Positions 1 to 8,674 of a DNA stretch of 64,000 bases are shown in pieces (the stretch's first letter is position 1; the number at the start of each line of letters is the position of its first letter). The notes beneath the pieces were generated by a model, which did no database searches, was not told where the DNA came from, and saw only the letters and a program-made list of their open reading frames with translations. Source of the stretch: Palsa-459 sp963841965 (GTDB lineage: Bacteria; Actinomycetota; Acidimicrobiia; Acidimicrobiales; RAAP-2); contig CAWJES010000001.1 in assembly GCA_963841965.1 (NCBI GenBank), positions 248,001 through 312,000 on the forward strand. The letters run 5' to 3'. A program made the translations under genes and the position numbers.

Positions 1-521
1 GTGCCTGCCGGGACAATGGTGTGGAAGAGCGAGAACCAGTCCGAGTACGGGGACCGGAACTGCACCGTCACCTGCGCTCCCTTCGGCCCCGGGTGCATCC
101 ACGCGATCGTCCGGTACCCGAGGTCGGCGACCACCCGGTCCGCCCGGCGCTGGTGCCAGGTCCGCACAAGGTCCGCGGCGGTGAGCGGCGTGCCGTTCGC
201 CCACACCGCCTGCTTCGAGATCGTGTACACGACCGTCTGGGGCGAGAGGCCGACAACCTCCGCCGTCGAGACCACTGTCGTGTTGCCGACCTGGAGGTCG
301 TTCGGCGCGGACGTGAACGCCGAGGGCAGCACGAGCGAGAGGATCGCGTCCGTCGACGCGCTGGCCGTCGGGGAGCCGGGGTCGCACCCGGTGAACGGCC
401 CGGGAATCGCCACTTCGAGGGCCGGCACCTTGGGGGTCGCCGCCAGTGCCCGGGAACCCGAGGCGACCAGCGCGCCGACGAGTGCGACGCCTGTCAGGAG
501 GGCGGTGAGCCGTCTGCCCAC
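1..521 (-). CDS. ABC transporter substrate-binding protein, family 5 (N-terminal part)
   Basis: The gene runs off the left edge; about 173 codons are visible from a GTG at 521. The start encodes a signal-peptide-like segment (Arg-Arg, then a hydrophobic stretch ending near Ala-Leu-Ala-Ala). After it come motifs typical of the SBP_bac_5 (DppA/OppA) family: VWANGTPLTAADLVRTW and VTVQFRSPYSDWFSLFH. Such proteins bind peptides or nickel outside the membrane and deliver them to an ABC permease. No permease is adjacent; the neighbour secG lies 10 bases upstream on the same strand. The importer at 27-31 kb lacks a binding protein, so the two could work together, but this is inference. No lipobox Cys is obvious near the cleavage region. 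Confidence 0.75.
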   Translation of the reverse strand, partial: MGRRLTALLTGVALVGALVASGSRALAATPKVPALEVAIPGPFTGCDPGSPTASASTDAILSLVLPSAFTSAPNDLQVGNTTVVSTAEVVGLSPQTVVYTISKQAVWANGTPLTAADLVRTWHQRRADRVVADLGYRTIAWMHPGPKGAQVTVQFRSPYSDWFSLFHTIVPAG

Positions 522-531
522 AGGCCCTCGA

Positions 532-762
532 TCACTGCAGCCGGAGGCCGAGGGTCAGCGTCGTGAATGCGAACACGAGGGCCAGGACGATCGTGATCCG
601 GTCGAGGTTCTTCTCCACGACCGTCGAGCCCTGGGCGGCGGATCCGATGGAGCCGCCGAACATGTCCGAGAGTCCCCCGCCCTTGCCGGAGTGCATGAGG
701 ATGAGCAGGATCAGGCCCAGCGCCGAGACGACCTCGATAGCGATATAGACAGCAGTGAGCAA
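532..762 (-). CDS. secG: Preprotein translocase subunit SecG
   Basis: A 76-residue protein with two membrane helices (about residues 3-22 and 52-72) and a Gly/Ser-rich loop containing HSGKGGGLSDMFGGS, the hallmark of SecG. It is the accessory subunit of the SecYEG channel in the inner membrane. The start chosen is TTG at 762, because GGAGG lies 7 bases upstream on the coding strand; upstream in-frame codons would run into tpiA. It follows tpiA by 4 bases. The gap-pgk-tpiA-secG order is common in Gram-positive bacteria and supports the call. Confidence 0.92.
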   Translation of the reverse strand: MLTAVYIAIEVVSALGLILLILMHSGKGGGLSDMFGGSIGSAAQGSTVVEKNLDRITIVLALVFAFTTLTLGLRLQ

Positions 763-766
763 CGCC

Positions 767-1573
767 CTACCTCCGGGGATTCCGAACGGTAGAACGGTAG
801 CAGTCCGCCACCGCCTCCACGATGGCAGCGAATCCCGCAGCCGTGAGGCTCGCCCCGCCGACCAGCAGGCCGTCGACGGAGGGAGCGGCGACGAGCTCAC
901 CGGCGTTGTCAGGGCTGGCCGAGCCCCCGTAGAGGATCCGGAGGCGCTCCACCCCCTCCCCCAGGCGCTGCGACGCCCCCATGCGCAGATGTCGGCATGC
1001 ATCCTCGGCGTCGGCGACGGTCGCCGCCAGGCCGGTGCCGATCGCCCAGACCGGCTCGTAGGCGAGGAGGAATGCGTCAGGTTCGGCACCCTCGAGACCG
1101 TCGAGCGCGGCGGAAAGCTGGCGCGTCAGCACCGCCTCGGTCAGTCCGTCGGCGCGCTCCTGCTCGGTCTCCCCCACACACACCATGGGGCGCAATCCGC
1201 CGCGCAGGGCCGAGGCAGCCGTCCGGGCGACGACGGCGTCGTCCATGCCGAAGAGTCTCCGGCGCTCCGAGTGCCCCACCAGCACCGTCAGCGCACCGAG
1301 CCGCGCCAGCATCGCCGCGGAGACCTCCCCGGTGTAGGCCCCGGACTCGTGCTCGCTCACGTGCTGGGCGCCGAGGGCGACGCTGAGCCGCTCGGACTCG
1401 ATGACGCTCGATACGGAGCGGAGATCCGTGAAGGGCGGGACGAGCAGCACCTCCGTCCCGCCGACGTCAACGGCGCGAAGGCGGATACCGAGTTCCTGGA
1501 CGAGGTGCACGGCCTCGACGTGGTCGAGGTTCATCTTCCAGTTCCCCGCCACGATGGGCGCGCGGTGCATCAT
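767..1573 (-). CDS. tpiA: Triose-phosphate isomerase
   Basis: A 268-residue cytoplasmic enzyme that interconverts dihydroxyacetone phosphate and glyceraldehyde-3-phosphate. Signature residues are visible: Lys13 in GNWKMN, catalytic His101 in VLVGHSERR, and catalytic Glu173 in AYEPVWAIGTG. The phosphate-binding YGGSASPDNAGEL region lies near the C-terminus. The ATG at 1573 overlaps the pgk stop by 4 bases (ATGA). A second ATG follows immediately, so the start could be one codon later. Length is normal for the family. Confidence 0.97.
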   Translation of the reverse strand: MMHRAPIVAGNWKMNLDHVEAVHLVQELGIRLRAVDVGGTEVLLVPPFTDLRSVSSVIESERLSVALGAQHVSEHESGAYTGEVSAAMLARLGALTVLVGHSERRRLFGMDDAVVARTAASALRGGLRPMVCVGETEQERADGLTEAVLTRQLSAALDGLEGAEPDAFLLAYEPVWAIGTGLAATVADAEDACRHLRMGASQRLGEGVERLRILYGGSASPDNAGELVAAPSVDGLLVGGASLTAAGFAAIVEAVADCYRSTVRNPRR

Positions 1574-2742
1574 GCGCCGCGGGGCGCGTTGACGGCCGCC
1601 CGCAGCGCGGCGAGCGCGGGCAGGTCGCCGAACTCCAGGAGCTCGAGGGACGCGCCGCCGCCTGTGGACATGAAGCTCACGGCGCCGGCGAGGCCGAGGC
1701 GCTCGAGCGCGAGCGCGCTGTCGCCTCCCCCGACCACGCTGAAGGCGTCCGAGGACGTGATTGCCCGCGCCACGGCTTCGGTTCCCTTGGAGAACCGCTC
1801 GTCCTCGAAGAAGCCCATCGGCCCGTTCCACAGGACGGTCGCGGCGTCGGCGATCAGCCCTGCGAACCGCTGCCTCGTCTCGGGTCCGATGTCGAGGCCC
1901 TCCCAGTCCTCGGGCAGGTCGCCGTCGAAGACGCGGACTTCTCCCTCGGTCCGGCCGGGCCCGATCGGGTGGCCGGGTTCCAGTGCGACGACGTCCTGGG
2001 TGACCACGATGTGCGCGTTCGCCTCGAGCAGCGCGGCGCACTCCTCCACGCGGGAGCCATCGAACAGCGAGGTGCCGATCCGGCGCCCCTGGGCCGCGAG
2101 GAACGTGTACGCCATCCCGCCGCCGATGATGACCGTGTCCGCCGATCTCGCGATCGACGCCACCACGCCGATCTTGTCCGCGACCTTGGCTCCACCGAGG
2201 ATCGCGACAAAGGGCCTCGCAGGGCTCCCGAGCAGCCCGCCGAGCACCTCGACCTCATGGGCAAGCAGCGGACCCGCCGCGCTCGGGAGGCGCTCGGGCG
2301 GCCCAACGACCGACGCATGGCTGCGGTGCGAGGCGCCGAACGCGTCGTTCACGTAGGCGTCGAACCCCTCCACGAGGCGGTCGACGAACGCCGGGTCGTT
2401 GGTCTCCTCGCCCGGATCGAAGCGGAGGTTCTCGAGCAGTGACGCGTCCGGGAAGAGCTCCTCGAGCCGTTCGCGCACGGGGCCCATCGCGTAGCGGGGA
2501 TCCGGCTTCCCCTTCGGCCGCCCGAGATGCGAGCAGCAGACGATCTCAGCGCCTCGGCTTCGGAGCAGCTCGAGGGTCGGGATCGCCGAACGGATCCTGA
2601 AGTCGTCGGCGACGACGGGGGCGCCGTCCGGTCCCTCCTCCAAGGGTACGTTGAAGTCCACGCGCACGAGGACCCGCCTGCCGCTGAGGTCACCCAGGTC
2701 GTCGATGAGGGGCAGGCCCCGCAGTGCGCCCGGAACTCCCAC
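1570..2742 (-). CDS. pgk: Phosphoglycerate kinase
   Basis: A 390-residue two-domain kinase that makes ATP from 1,3-bisphosphoglycerate in lower glycolysis. Visible motifs are RVLVRVDFNVPL (about residues 24-35), the substrate-binding SHLGRPKG, LLENLRFDPGE, the hinge and nucleotide region GGAKVADKIGV, and the C-terminal GGGDSALAL. The GTG at 2742 directly abuts the gap stop codon, indicating co-transcription and probable translational coupling. No anomalies are seen. Confidence 0.97.
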   Translation of the reverse strand: MGVPGALRGLPLIDDLGDLSGRRVLVRVDFNVPLEEGPDGAPVVADDFRIRSAIPTLELLRSRGAEIVCCSHLGRPKGKPDPRYAMGPVRERLEELFPDASLLENLRFDPGEETNDPAFVDRLVEGFDAYVNDAFGASHRSHASVVGPPERLPSAAGPLLAHEVEVLGGLLGSPARPFVAILGGAKVADKIGVVASIARSADTVIIGGGMAYTFLAAQGRRIGTSLFDGSRVEECAALLEANAHIVVTQDVVALEPGHPIGPGRTEGEVRVFDGDLPEDWEGLDIGPETRQRFAGLIADAATVLWNGPMGFFEDERFSKGTEAVARAITSSDAFSVVGGGDSALALERLGLAGAVSFMSTGGGASLELLEFGDLPALAALRAAVNAPRGA

Positions 2743-3762
2743 TCAGCGCCCGCCCACGAGCACGACGAGGTCGACCATCCGGTTGGAGTACCCCCACTCG
2801 TTGTCGTACCAGCCGAACACCTTGACGAGCGAACTCGCGTCGTCGATGGCCTGGACCATCGTGAGGTCGGAGTCGAACGTGCAGGATGCCGGCTTGCCGA
2901 CGACATCGGACGAGACGATCGGCTCCTCGGTGTACACGAGGTACCCGTGCAGCGGCCCCGTCTTCGCAGCAGCCTCGAAGGCGGCGTTCACCTCTGCGAC
3001 CGTGGGGTTGCCCGAGACCACGGCGGTGAAGTCGGTGATCGATCCCGTCGGGACCGGGACGCGCAGCGAGGCGCCGTCGAGGCGGCCCTGCATCGACTGG
3101 AGCACGATCCCCGTCGCGCGCGCCGCGCCCGTCGAGCTCGGGATGATGTTGATCGCGGCGGCCCTGGCCCGCCGCAGGTCCTTGTGCGGGAAGTCGAGGA
3201 CGTTCTGATCGTTCGTGTAGGCGTGCACCGTGGTCATGAGCCCGCTCGTGATCGTGAACGCGTCATCGAGCACCTTGACCATGGGCACGAAGCAGTTCGT
3301 CGTGCACGAGGCGTTGGAGATCACGTGCTGGGTCGCCGCGTCGTAGGTGTCGTCGTTCACGCCCATCACGATCGTCGCGTCGGCGCCCGCGCCGGGTGCG
3401 GAGATCACGACCTTGCGCGCACCGGCGTCGAGGTGCACGGCGGCCGCGTCGCGCGACGTGAAGCGACCGGTCGACTCGACGACGACGTCGGCGCCGAGCT
3501 CGCCCCACGGCAGCGCGCTGGGTTCGCGCTCGGAGAGCACACGGATACGACGGCCGTCGACGACCAGCACGTCACCCTCCGCGCGGACCTCGCCCTCGAA
3601 CGTCCCCTGCGTCGAGTCGTACTTGAGCAGGTGGGCGTGGACCTCGGGCGACGTGAGGTCGTTGACCGCCACGATCTCCATGTCCGCCCCCTGCGCGATC
3701 GCTGCGCGCAGGAACCCCTTGCCGATCCGACCGAATCCGTTGATGCCGACTCGCACGCTCAT
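2743..3762 (-). CDS. gap: Glyceraldehyde-3-phosphate dehydrogenase, type I
   Basis: A 339-residue oxidising GAPDH. It shows the Rossmann motif INGFGRIGKGFLRA (residues 8-20), the active-site SNASCTTNC with Cys153, and WYDNEWGYSNR near the C-terminus. The VNDLT motif and the sequence around the NAD pocket fit the NAD-dependent glycolytic type. The ATG at 3762 is preceded by AAGGAGG with 6 bases of spacing. In many actinobacteria whiA lies directly upstream of gap. Here yvcK ends only 13 bases before the gap start, so whiA is missing from this position. Confidence 0.97.
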   Translation of the reverse strand: MSVRVGINGFGRIGKGFLRAAIAQGADMEIVAVNDLTSPEVHAHLLKYDSTQGTFEGEVRAEGDVLVVDGRRIRVLSEREPSALPWGELGADVVVESTGRFTSRDAAAVHLDAGARKVVISAPGAGADATIVMGVNDDTYDAATQHVISNASCTTNCFVPMVKVLDDAFTITSGLMTTVHAYTNDQNVLDFPHKDLRRARAAAINIIPSSTGAARATGIVLQSMQGRLDGASLRVPVPTGSITDFTAVVSGNPTVAEVNAAFEAAAKTGPLHGYLVYTEEPIVSSDVVGKPASCTFDSDLTMVQAIDDASSLVKVFGWYDNEWGYSNRMVDLVVLVGGR

Positions 3763-3775
3763 CGTGCCTCCTTGT

Positions 3776-4651
3776 TCACCACGATCTTGCCAGAGCCGAG
3801 GACAGGGTCCGGCAGAGCAGCTCGGGATCGTGGACGAGACCGTTGCGACCGGCGAGCGGGGCCTCGACCACCCGGGACGACACGGCACCAAGCGGCATGG
3901 AGGAAACCCGGTCGTAGAGGACGACATCGACGTGGAGGCCGTGGCGCTCCAGGGCGGCCAGGTGGTCCGCGACGGTGAAGCCATCGGTCTCGGGCGGCTG
4001 GGGGCGAAGGTTGCACACGTAGACGCGCTGCGCGCTCGACGCCATGATGGCCTCGGCGACCCCGGGGACGACCGCCGCCGCGAGCACGCTTGTGAACAGG
4101 GATCCGGGTCCGATCACGATCTGGTCAGCGCGAGCGAGGACCTCGAGCACCTCTCCGGGAGCGTGCGCGGTGTTCGGGACGAGCTCCACGCGCTCGATCG
4201 ACGTGGCGGCGGACACGGCGACCTGGCCGGTGACCGCTCCCTCGCCGCCGGTCGCTCGAAGGTCCACTCGCGTCGTCGTCGCGGGCAGGATCCGGCCGCG
4301 CGCGCCGAGCAGGCGGCCTGCCTCGTCCACCGCAGCGACGAGGTCACCGAGTGTGTCGAGCAGCCCGGCGAGCACGAGGTTGCCCAGCGCGTGCCCGGCG
4401 AGCTCCCCGACCGTGAACCGCTCCTCGAACGCGCGGGCGAGCGCGGATGCGGGATCGGCGACGGCCACGAGGCACGTGCGCAGGTCCCCGAGCGCCACCA
4501 CGTCGAGGAGCTCGCGAAGCCGGCCCGAGGATCCGCCGTCATCGGCGACCGAAACGACGCCGGCCACCTCCCCCGCGTAGCGGAGCGCGGCGCGAAGCGT
4601 GACCGCCGTCCCGTGGCCGCCGCCGATGGCGACGACCCGGGGTCCGCTCAC
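3776..4651 (-). CDS. yvcK: YvcK/CofD-like gluconeogenesis factor
   Basis: A 291-residue member of the CofD-like/YvcK family. Motifs are GGGHGTAVTLRAAL near the N-terminus, VADDGGSSGRLRE (about 36-48), GHALGNLVLAGLL and VIGPGSLFTSVL. YvcK (MgfK, CuvA) binds UDP-sugars and is needed for growth on gluconeogenic carbon and for cell-wall homeostasis in Gram-positive bacteria. The GTG at 4651 overlaps the rapZ stop by 4 bases. At 291 residues it is somewhat shorter than the typical 310-330, the C-terminus ending soon after the last conserved block. Confidence 0.9.
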   Translation of the reverse strand: MSGPRVVAIGGGHGTAVTLRAALRYAGEVAGVVSVADDGGSSGRLRELLDVVALGDLRTCLVAVADPASALARAFEERFTVGELAGHALGNLVLAGLLDTLGDLVAAVDEAGRLLGARGRILPATTTRVDLRATGGEGAVTGQVAVSAATSIERVELVPNTAHAPGEVLEVLARADQIVIGPGSLFTSVLAAAVVPGVAEAIMASSAQRVYVCNLRPQPPETDGFTVADHLAALERHGLHVDVVLYDRVSSMPLGAVSSRVVEAPLAGRNGLVHDPELLCRTLSSALARSW

Positions 4652-5511
4652 CGCTCGACGTCCCGGTGGAAGACGGCGATGCCACCGCCCAGCCGCCGGG
4701 AGACCTCCTCAGCGATCGCCACGGAGCGGTGCCGGCCGCCCGTGCACCCGAAGGCCACCGTGAGATACGACTTGCCCTCCCGCTGGAACGCCGGGATCTG
4801 CCAGGCGAGCATCGCCGTGACCTCCTCGATGAACCGTTCGCTGTCGGCCTGCTCGAGGACGAACTCGCACACCGGCTCGTCAAGCCCCGTGAGCGGGCGG
4901 AGCGCCTCATCCCAGTAGGGGTTCGGCAGGAACCGGCAGTCGAAAACGAGGTCGACGTCGCGCGGCATCCCGTACTTGTACCCGAACGAGGTGATCGAGG
5001 TCCGCATCATCGCGTCGTGGGAGGACGAGGCGAACAGCTCCGCGATCCGGCGGCGGAGCTGGTTCGACGTCAGCTCGCCGGTCTCGAGGATGATGTCTGC
5101 GACGCTGCGCAGCTCCTCGAGCGAGGCGCGCTCCTCGATGATCGATGCTGCGACGGACTCCGAGGGCAGCGGGTGGCGACGGCGGGTTCCCTCGAACCTG
5201 CGGATCAGCATCTCGTCAGCGGCGTCGAGGAAGAGGACCCGAATCGACATGTCGGCTGCGCGCAGCTGCGAGATGACCGACACCAGCTCGGGCACCTCGG
5301 CCGTCCCGCTCCTGCCGATCACGAACGCGAGACGCTGGCGGTCTGCGGGCGCGGAGTCGGCGAGCTCCGCGACGCGAGGGATCAGTGCCGCGGGGACGTT
5401 GTCGATGACGAACCACCCGAGATCCTCCAGCGTCGCCGATGCCGTGGAGCGCCCGGCGCCCGACATGCCCGCAACGATCAACAGGTCGCTCACGGGTCCA
5501 TCATCGCGCAT
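4648..5511 (-). CDS. rapZ: RNase adapter RapZ / YvcJ-like nucleotide-binding protein
   Basis: A 287-residue P-loop protein with Walker A GMSGAGRST (residues 15-23), FVIDNVPAALIP, and the C-terminal RapZ block with GCTGGRHRSV. In E. coli RapZ guides RNase E to the GlmZ sRNA; in Gram-positives YvcJ is an ATP/GTPase of less clear role. The ATG at 5511 overlaps the end of uvrC by 11 bases. An alternative GTG at 5493, giving VSDLLIV, would also place the P-loop correctly. The downstream gene is yvcK, the usual partner. Confidence 0.92.
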   Translation of the reverse strand: MRDDGPVSDLLIVAGMSGAGRSTASATLEDLGWFVIDNVPAALIPRVAELADSAPADRQRLAFVIGRSGTAEVPELVSVISQLRAADMSIRVLFLDAADEMLIRRFEGTRRRHPLPSESVAASIIEERASLEELRSVADIILETGELTSNQLRRRIAELFASSSHDAMMRTSITSFGYKYGMPRDVDLVFDCRFLPNPYWDEALRPLTGLDEPVCEFVLEQADSERFIEEVTAMLAWQIPAFQREGKSYLTVAFGCTGGRHRSVAIAEEVSRRLGGGIAVFHRDVER

Positions 5512-7363
5512 TCCCCGACGCGGCGAGATCGCCCGATGCGAGCCTGGCGTGCACCCTCCTCGCCACCTCCTCGGGCAGCCATGACAGCGCCAGGAGCTCG
5601 TCGAGCGGCGCCTCGCGGATCGCTGTCACGGAGCCGAAGGTCTCGAGGAGCCGCTCACGTCGGGCCGCGCCGAGGCCTTCCACCCCGTCGAGGAGCGACG
5701 CGGTCATCGCCCGGCCCCGCGTCGACCGGTGGAAGGAGATCGCGAAGCGGTGGGCCTCGTCTCGGATCCGCTGCAGCAGATAGAGGGCCTCGCTCGCCCG
5801 GGGCAGCAGGACGGGTGTGCTCGAGCCCGGTCGGAAGACCTCCTCCATGCGCTTGGCGAGCGAGGCGATCTCCACGGATCCCGACAGGCCATGGCGCTCC
5901 ACCACGGCTTCGACAGCGTGGAGCTGGCCCAGTCCGCCGTCGATCAGGAGCAGGTCGGGGTTCCGGCCGAACCGGTCGGTGCCGCCCTCGCGGCGCCAGT
6001 GCGAGAGGCGGCGGTCGAGGACCTCCTGCATCGCCCCGACGTCATCATTGCCCTGGATGGTCTTGATGGAGAAATGCCGGTAGGCGGGCTTCGCGGGGAG
6101 GCCATCTTCGAACACCACCATCGAGCCGACATAGCTCGTGCCCTGCAGGTGGCTCATGTCGTAGCACTCGATGCGGAAGGGGGGCCGCTCGAGGCTCAGG
6201 GCCTGCTGGAGCTCGACCAGGGCCCTGGAGCGCGCGTTGTGGTCGGCAGCGCGGCGCAGCCCCCGGCGACGAAGGTCCTCCGCCGCGTTCGTCGAAGCGA
6301 GGTCGATCACACCGCGCCGCTTCCCGCTCGCCGGCGACGCCATCCGCACCGGATCCCCGCGGATGGCGGAGAGCCACGCCGACACCGCCGCGGCATCGTC
6401 GGGCAGCGCGTCGATGACGACCTCCCTCGGTGGCAGGTGGTCCTCGTCGTAGAGGTCCCCGAGGAACCGCGTGCGAAGGGCCGACTCGTCGAGCTCCTCG
6501 ACGAGATCCGCGCTGAGCGACGCACGGCCGACCACGCGACCGCGGCGGACCTCGAGGCGAACGACACACGCCTGGAGCCCGTCGGTGGCGACACCCACGG
6601 CGTCGAGGTCGTCGCGGTCCGAGAGCAGGATCTGCTGGGTGTCGCTCGCCCGCTCCACGTGGGCGAGCGAGTCGCGCAGCCGCGCGGCCGTCTCGTAGTC
6701 GCGCTCGGACGCGGCAACCTGCATCCTCGACGCAAGATCCCGCGAGAGAGCCGTGACGTCGCCGCTGAAGAACTGCAGGATGCCCTGGACATAGCCCTCA
6801 TAGGTCGCCCGGTCGACGCGCCCCACGCACGGTGCGCTGCACCGTCCGATGTCCGCGAGCAGGCAGGGCCGCCCGAGCCGCTCGTGGCGGACGTACTTCG
6901 CGTCGCCGCAGGTGCGCACGGGGAACGACGGGAGGAGGAGGTCCAGCGTGGACCGCAGCGACTTGGCGTGCCCGAACGGGCCGAAGTAGCGGACTCCCCG
7001 CCTGCGCTGCCCGCGTGTCACGATCGGACGGGGCCACGCCTCGCGAAGATCGATCGCCAAGTAGGGGTAGCTCTTGTCGTCCTTCAGCCGGATGTTGTAC
7101 CGCGGCTGCTCGATCTTGATGAGCGAGTTCTCCAGGAGCAGGGCATCCACCTCGCTCGCGGTCAGGGTCCAGTCAACGGTGGCTGCGGTGGCGACGAGCT
7201 GTGCGGTGCGGAAGGGCAGCGTCGCGGGATCCGCGAAGTAGTTGGCGAGCCGGGAGCGAAGGGAGCGTGCCTTGCCCACGTAGAGGATCGTCCCGCCCGC
7301 GTCGCGGAACACGTAGACGCCGGGCTTGTCCGGGATCGTCGCCGCCACGGGCACGTGCTGCAT
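5501..7363 (-). CDS. uvrC: Excinuclease ABC subunit UvrC
   Basis: A 620-residue nuclease of nucleotide-excision repair that cuts both sides of a lesion after UvrB loading. It has an N-terminal GIY-YIG domain (GVYVF...ILYVGKA, about 15-32), a Cys-containing linker (RPCLLADIGRCSAPC), a UVR motif around residue 200, a C-terminal RNase H-like nuclease (FRIECYDMSHLQG, LLLIDGGLGQL), and helix-hairpin-helix repeats at the end (LDGVEGLGAARRERLLETFGS). The ATG at 7363 is chosen because the GIY-YIG domain begins right after it and length fits the family. It is separated from uvrA and uvrB by the plus-strand nadA. Confidence 0.96.
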   Translation of the reverse strand: MQHVPVAATIPDKPGVYVFRDAGGTILYVGKARSLRSRLANYFADPATLPFRTAQLVATAATVDWTLTASEVDALLLENSLIKIEQPRYNIRLKDDKSYPYLAIDLREAWPRPIVTRGQRRRGVRYFGPFGHAKSLRSTLDLLLPSFPVRTCGDAKYVRHERLGRPCLLADIGRCSAPCVGRVDRATYEGYVQGILQFFSGDVTALSRDLASRMQVAASERDYETAARLRDSLAHVERASDTQQILLSDRDDLDAVGVATDGLQACVVRLEVRRGRVVGRASLSADLVEELDESALRTRFLGDLYDEDHLPPREVVIDALPDDAAAVSAWLSAIRGDPVRMASPASGKRRGVIDLASTNAAEDLRRRGLRRAADHNARSRALVELQQALSLERPPFRIECYDMSHLQGTSYVGSMVVFEDGLPAKPAYRHFSIKTIQGNDDVGAMQEVLDRRLSHWRREGGTDRFGRNPDLLLIDGGLGQLHAVEAVVERHGLSGSVEIASLAKRMEEVFRPGSSTPVLLPRASEALYLLQRIRDEAHRFAISFHRSTRGRAMTASLLDGVEGLGAARRERLLETFGSVTAIREAPLDELLALSWLPEEVARRVHARLASGDLAASGNAR

Positions 7364-7407
7364 GCCCCCATCGTCGCATTCGGCGTCCACGACCCGCATG
7401 CGCGACC

Positions 7408-7413
7408 TAGACT
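7408..7413 (+). promoter_or_regulatory. Candidate -10 box for nadA (TAGACT)
   Basis: TAGACT matches the actinobacterial TANNNT -10 pattern inside the 163-base divergent gap between uvrC and nadA. It would give a leader of roughly 105 bases. No -35 box is convincing. This gap holds no other feature I can support. Confidence 0.3.
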
Positions 7414-7526
7414 GGCTTCGCCGGCCTGGAATCCGGCTCCACACATAGATCTCGTGGCCGACATACCCGCGGATGGGCGACCAGGCTGTCCCCGCCGGCC
7501 AGATCGGGATCAGCACGGGGGTTGCC

Positions 7527-8639
7527 ATGCTCCAGATCACGACGGCGTTGCCGGAGGACTACCGCACAGACTCGCCCGAGCACCTGGCCGAGCGCATCCG
7601 CGCGGCCAAGGATGCACTGGGCGACCGGCTGCTCATCCTCGGGCACCACTACCAGAAGGACGAGGTCATGGACTGGGCCGACGCCCGGGGCGACTCGTTC
7701 GGACTCTCGCGGCTCGCTGCAGATCGCGCGGACGCCGCCTACGTCGTGTTCTGCGGCGTCCACTTCATGGCCGAGTCGGCCGACATCCTCACGGGACCCG
7801 ACCAGCAGGTCATCCTCCCCGACCTCGCCGCGGGCTGCTCCATGGCGGACATGGCGGACATCGACCAGGTCGAGGAGGCATGGGCCGAGATCGCCGCGGT
7901 GACTGACATCTCCCGCGTCGTGCCCATCACCTACATGAACTCGACCGCCGCGCTCAAGGCGTTCGTCGGGCGCCACGGCGGCGCCGTGTGCACCTCGTCG
8001 AACTGCGCGAGCGTGCTCGAGTGGGCGCTGGCCGAGCAGCCGTACCGTCCGGCGGCGGACAAGGTCCTCTTCTTCCCCGATCAGCATCTGGGCCGGAACA
8101 CCGCCATCGCGATGGGATTCGATCCGGCCTCCATGCAGGTGTGGGATCCGAGGCGCGACCTCGGTGGGCTCGAGGACGCGGAGGTCAAGGAGGCGACCTT
8201 CCTCCTGTGGAAGGGCCACTGCTCCGTGCACCAGCGCTTCCGCACCGAGCACGTGGCGGCGTTCCGCGCCGCGCACCCGACCGGCCGCGTGGTCGTGCAC
8301 CCGGAATGCGCGCGGGAGGTCGTCGCCGTCGCGGACTCCTCGGGGTCGACCGACTTCATCATCCGCGAGGTCGAGGCGGCGCCTCCGGGTTCCGTCTTCG
8401 GCATCGGGACCGAGATCCACCTCGTCAAGCGCCTCGCCAACGAGCACCCGGAGCTCGTGATCGAGTGCCTGGATCCCGACGTGTGCCCCTGCACGACGAT
8501 GTCGCGGATCGATGCGCCGCACCTGGCCTGGGTCCTCGAGGAGCTCGTGCAAGGCAGGGTCCGCAACCGCATCGCGGTCGACAATGCGACGGCCGCAGAC
8601 GCGCGCGTGGCGCTCGAGCGAATGCTCTCGATCAGCTGA
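7527..8639 (+). CDS. nadA: Quinolinate synthase A
   Basis: A 370-residue NadA that condenses iminoaspartate with dihydroxyacetone phosphate to quinolinate, the first committed intermediate of de novo NAD synthesis. Motifs are ILGHHYQKDEV, FCGVHFMAESADIL, YMNSTAALKAF, TSSNCAS, FFPDQHLGRNTA, HPECAREV and LDPDVCPCTTM. Cysteines in these contexts (residues 76, 160, 261, 320/322) include the 4Fe-4S ligands. The ATG at 7527 was chosen over an in-frame ATG at 7473 because family similarity starts near LPEDYR. It is the only plus-strand gene between uvrC and uvrA; nadB and nadC are not in the window. Confidence 0.95.
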   Translation: MLQITTALPEDYRTDSPEHLAERIRAAKDALGDRLLILGHHYQKDEVMDWADARGDSFGLSRLAADRADAAYVVFCGVHFMAESADILTGPDQQVILPDLAAGCSMADMADIDQVEEAWAEIAAVTDISRVVPITYMNSTAALKAFVGRHGGAVCTSSNCASVLEWALAEQPYRPAADKVLFFPDQHLGRNTAIAMGFDPASMQVWDPRRDLGGLEDAEVKEATFLLWKGHCSVHQRFRTEHVAAFRAAHPTGRVVVHPECAREVVAVADSSGSTDFIIREVEAAPPGSVFGIGTEIHLVKRLANEHPELVIECLDPDVCPCTTMSRIDAPHLAWVLEELVQGRVRNRIAVDNATAADARVALERMLSIS

Positions 8640-8674
8640 CCGCACCCTCCGACCGCCGCTGACCGCCATCGAGT

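Noticed and set aside
7364..7526. A riboswitch in the nadA leader
   Set aside because: The 163-base gap shows no convincing nadA-motif or other riboswitch stem pattern by eye; a covariance-model search would be needed.
7407..8669. A 420-codon open frame antisense to nadA
   Set aside because: The NadA motifs are on the plus strand; the antisense product is low-complexity Arg/Asp/Val-rich with no family resemblance.
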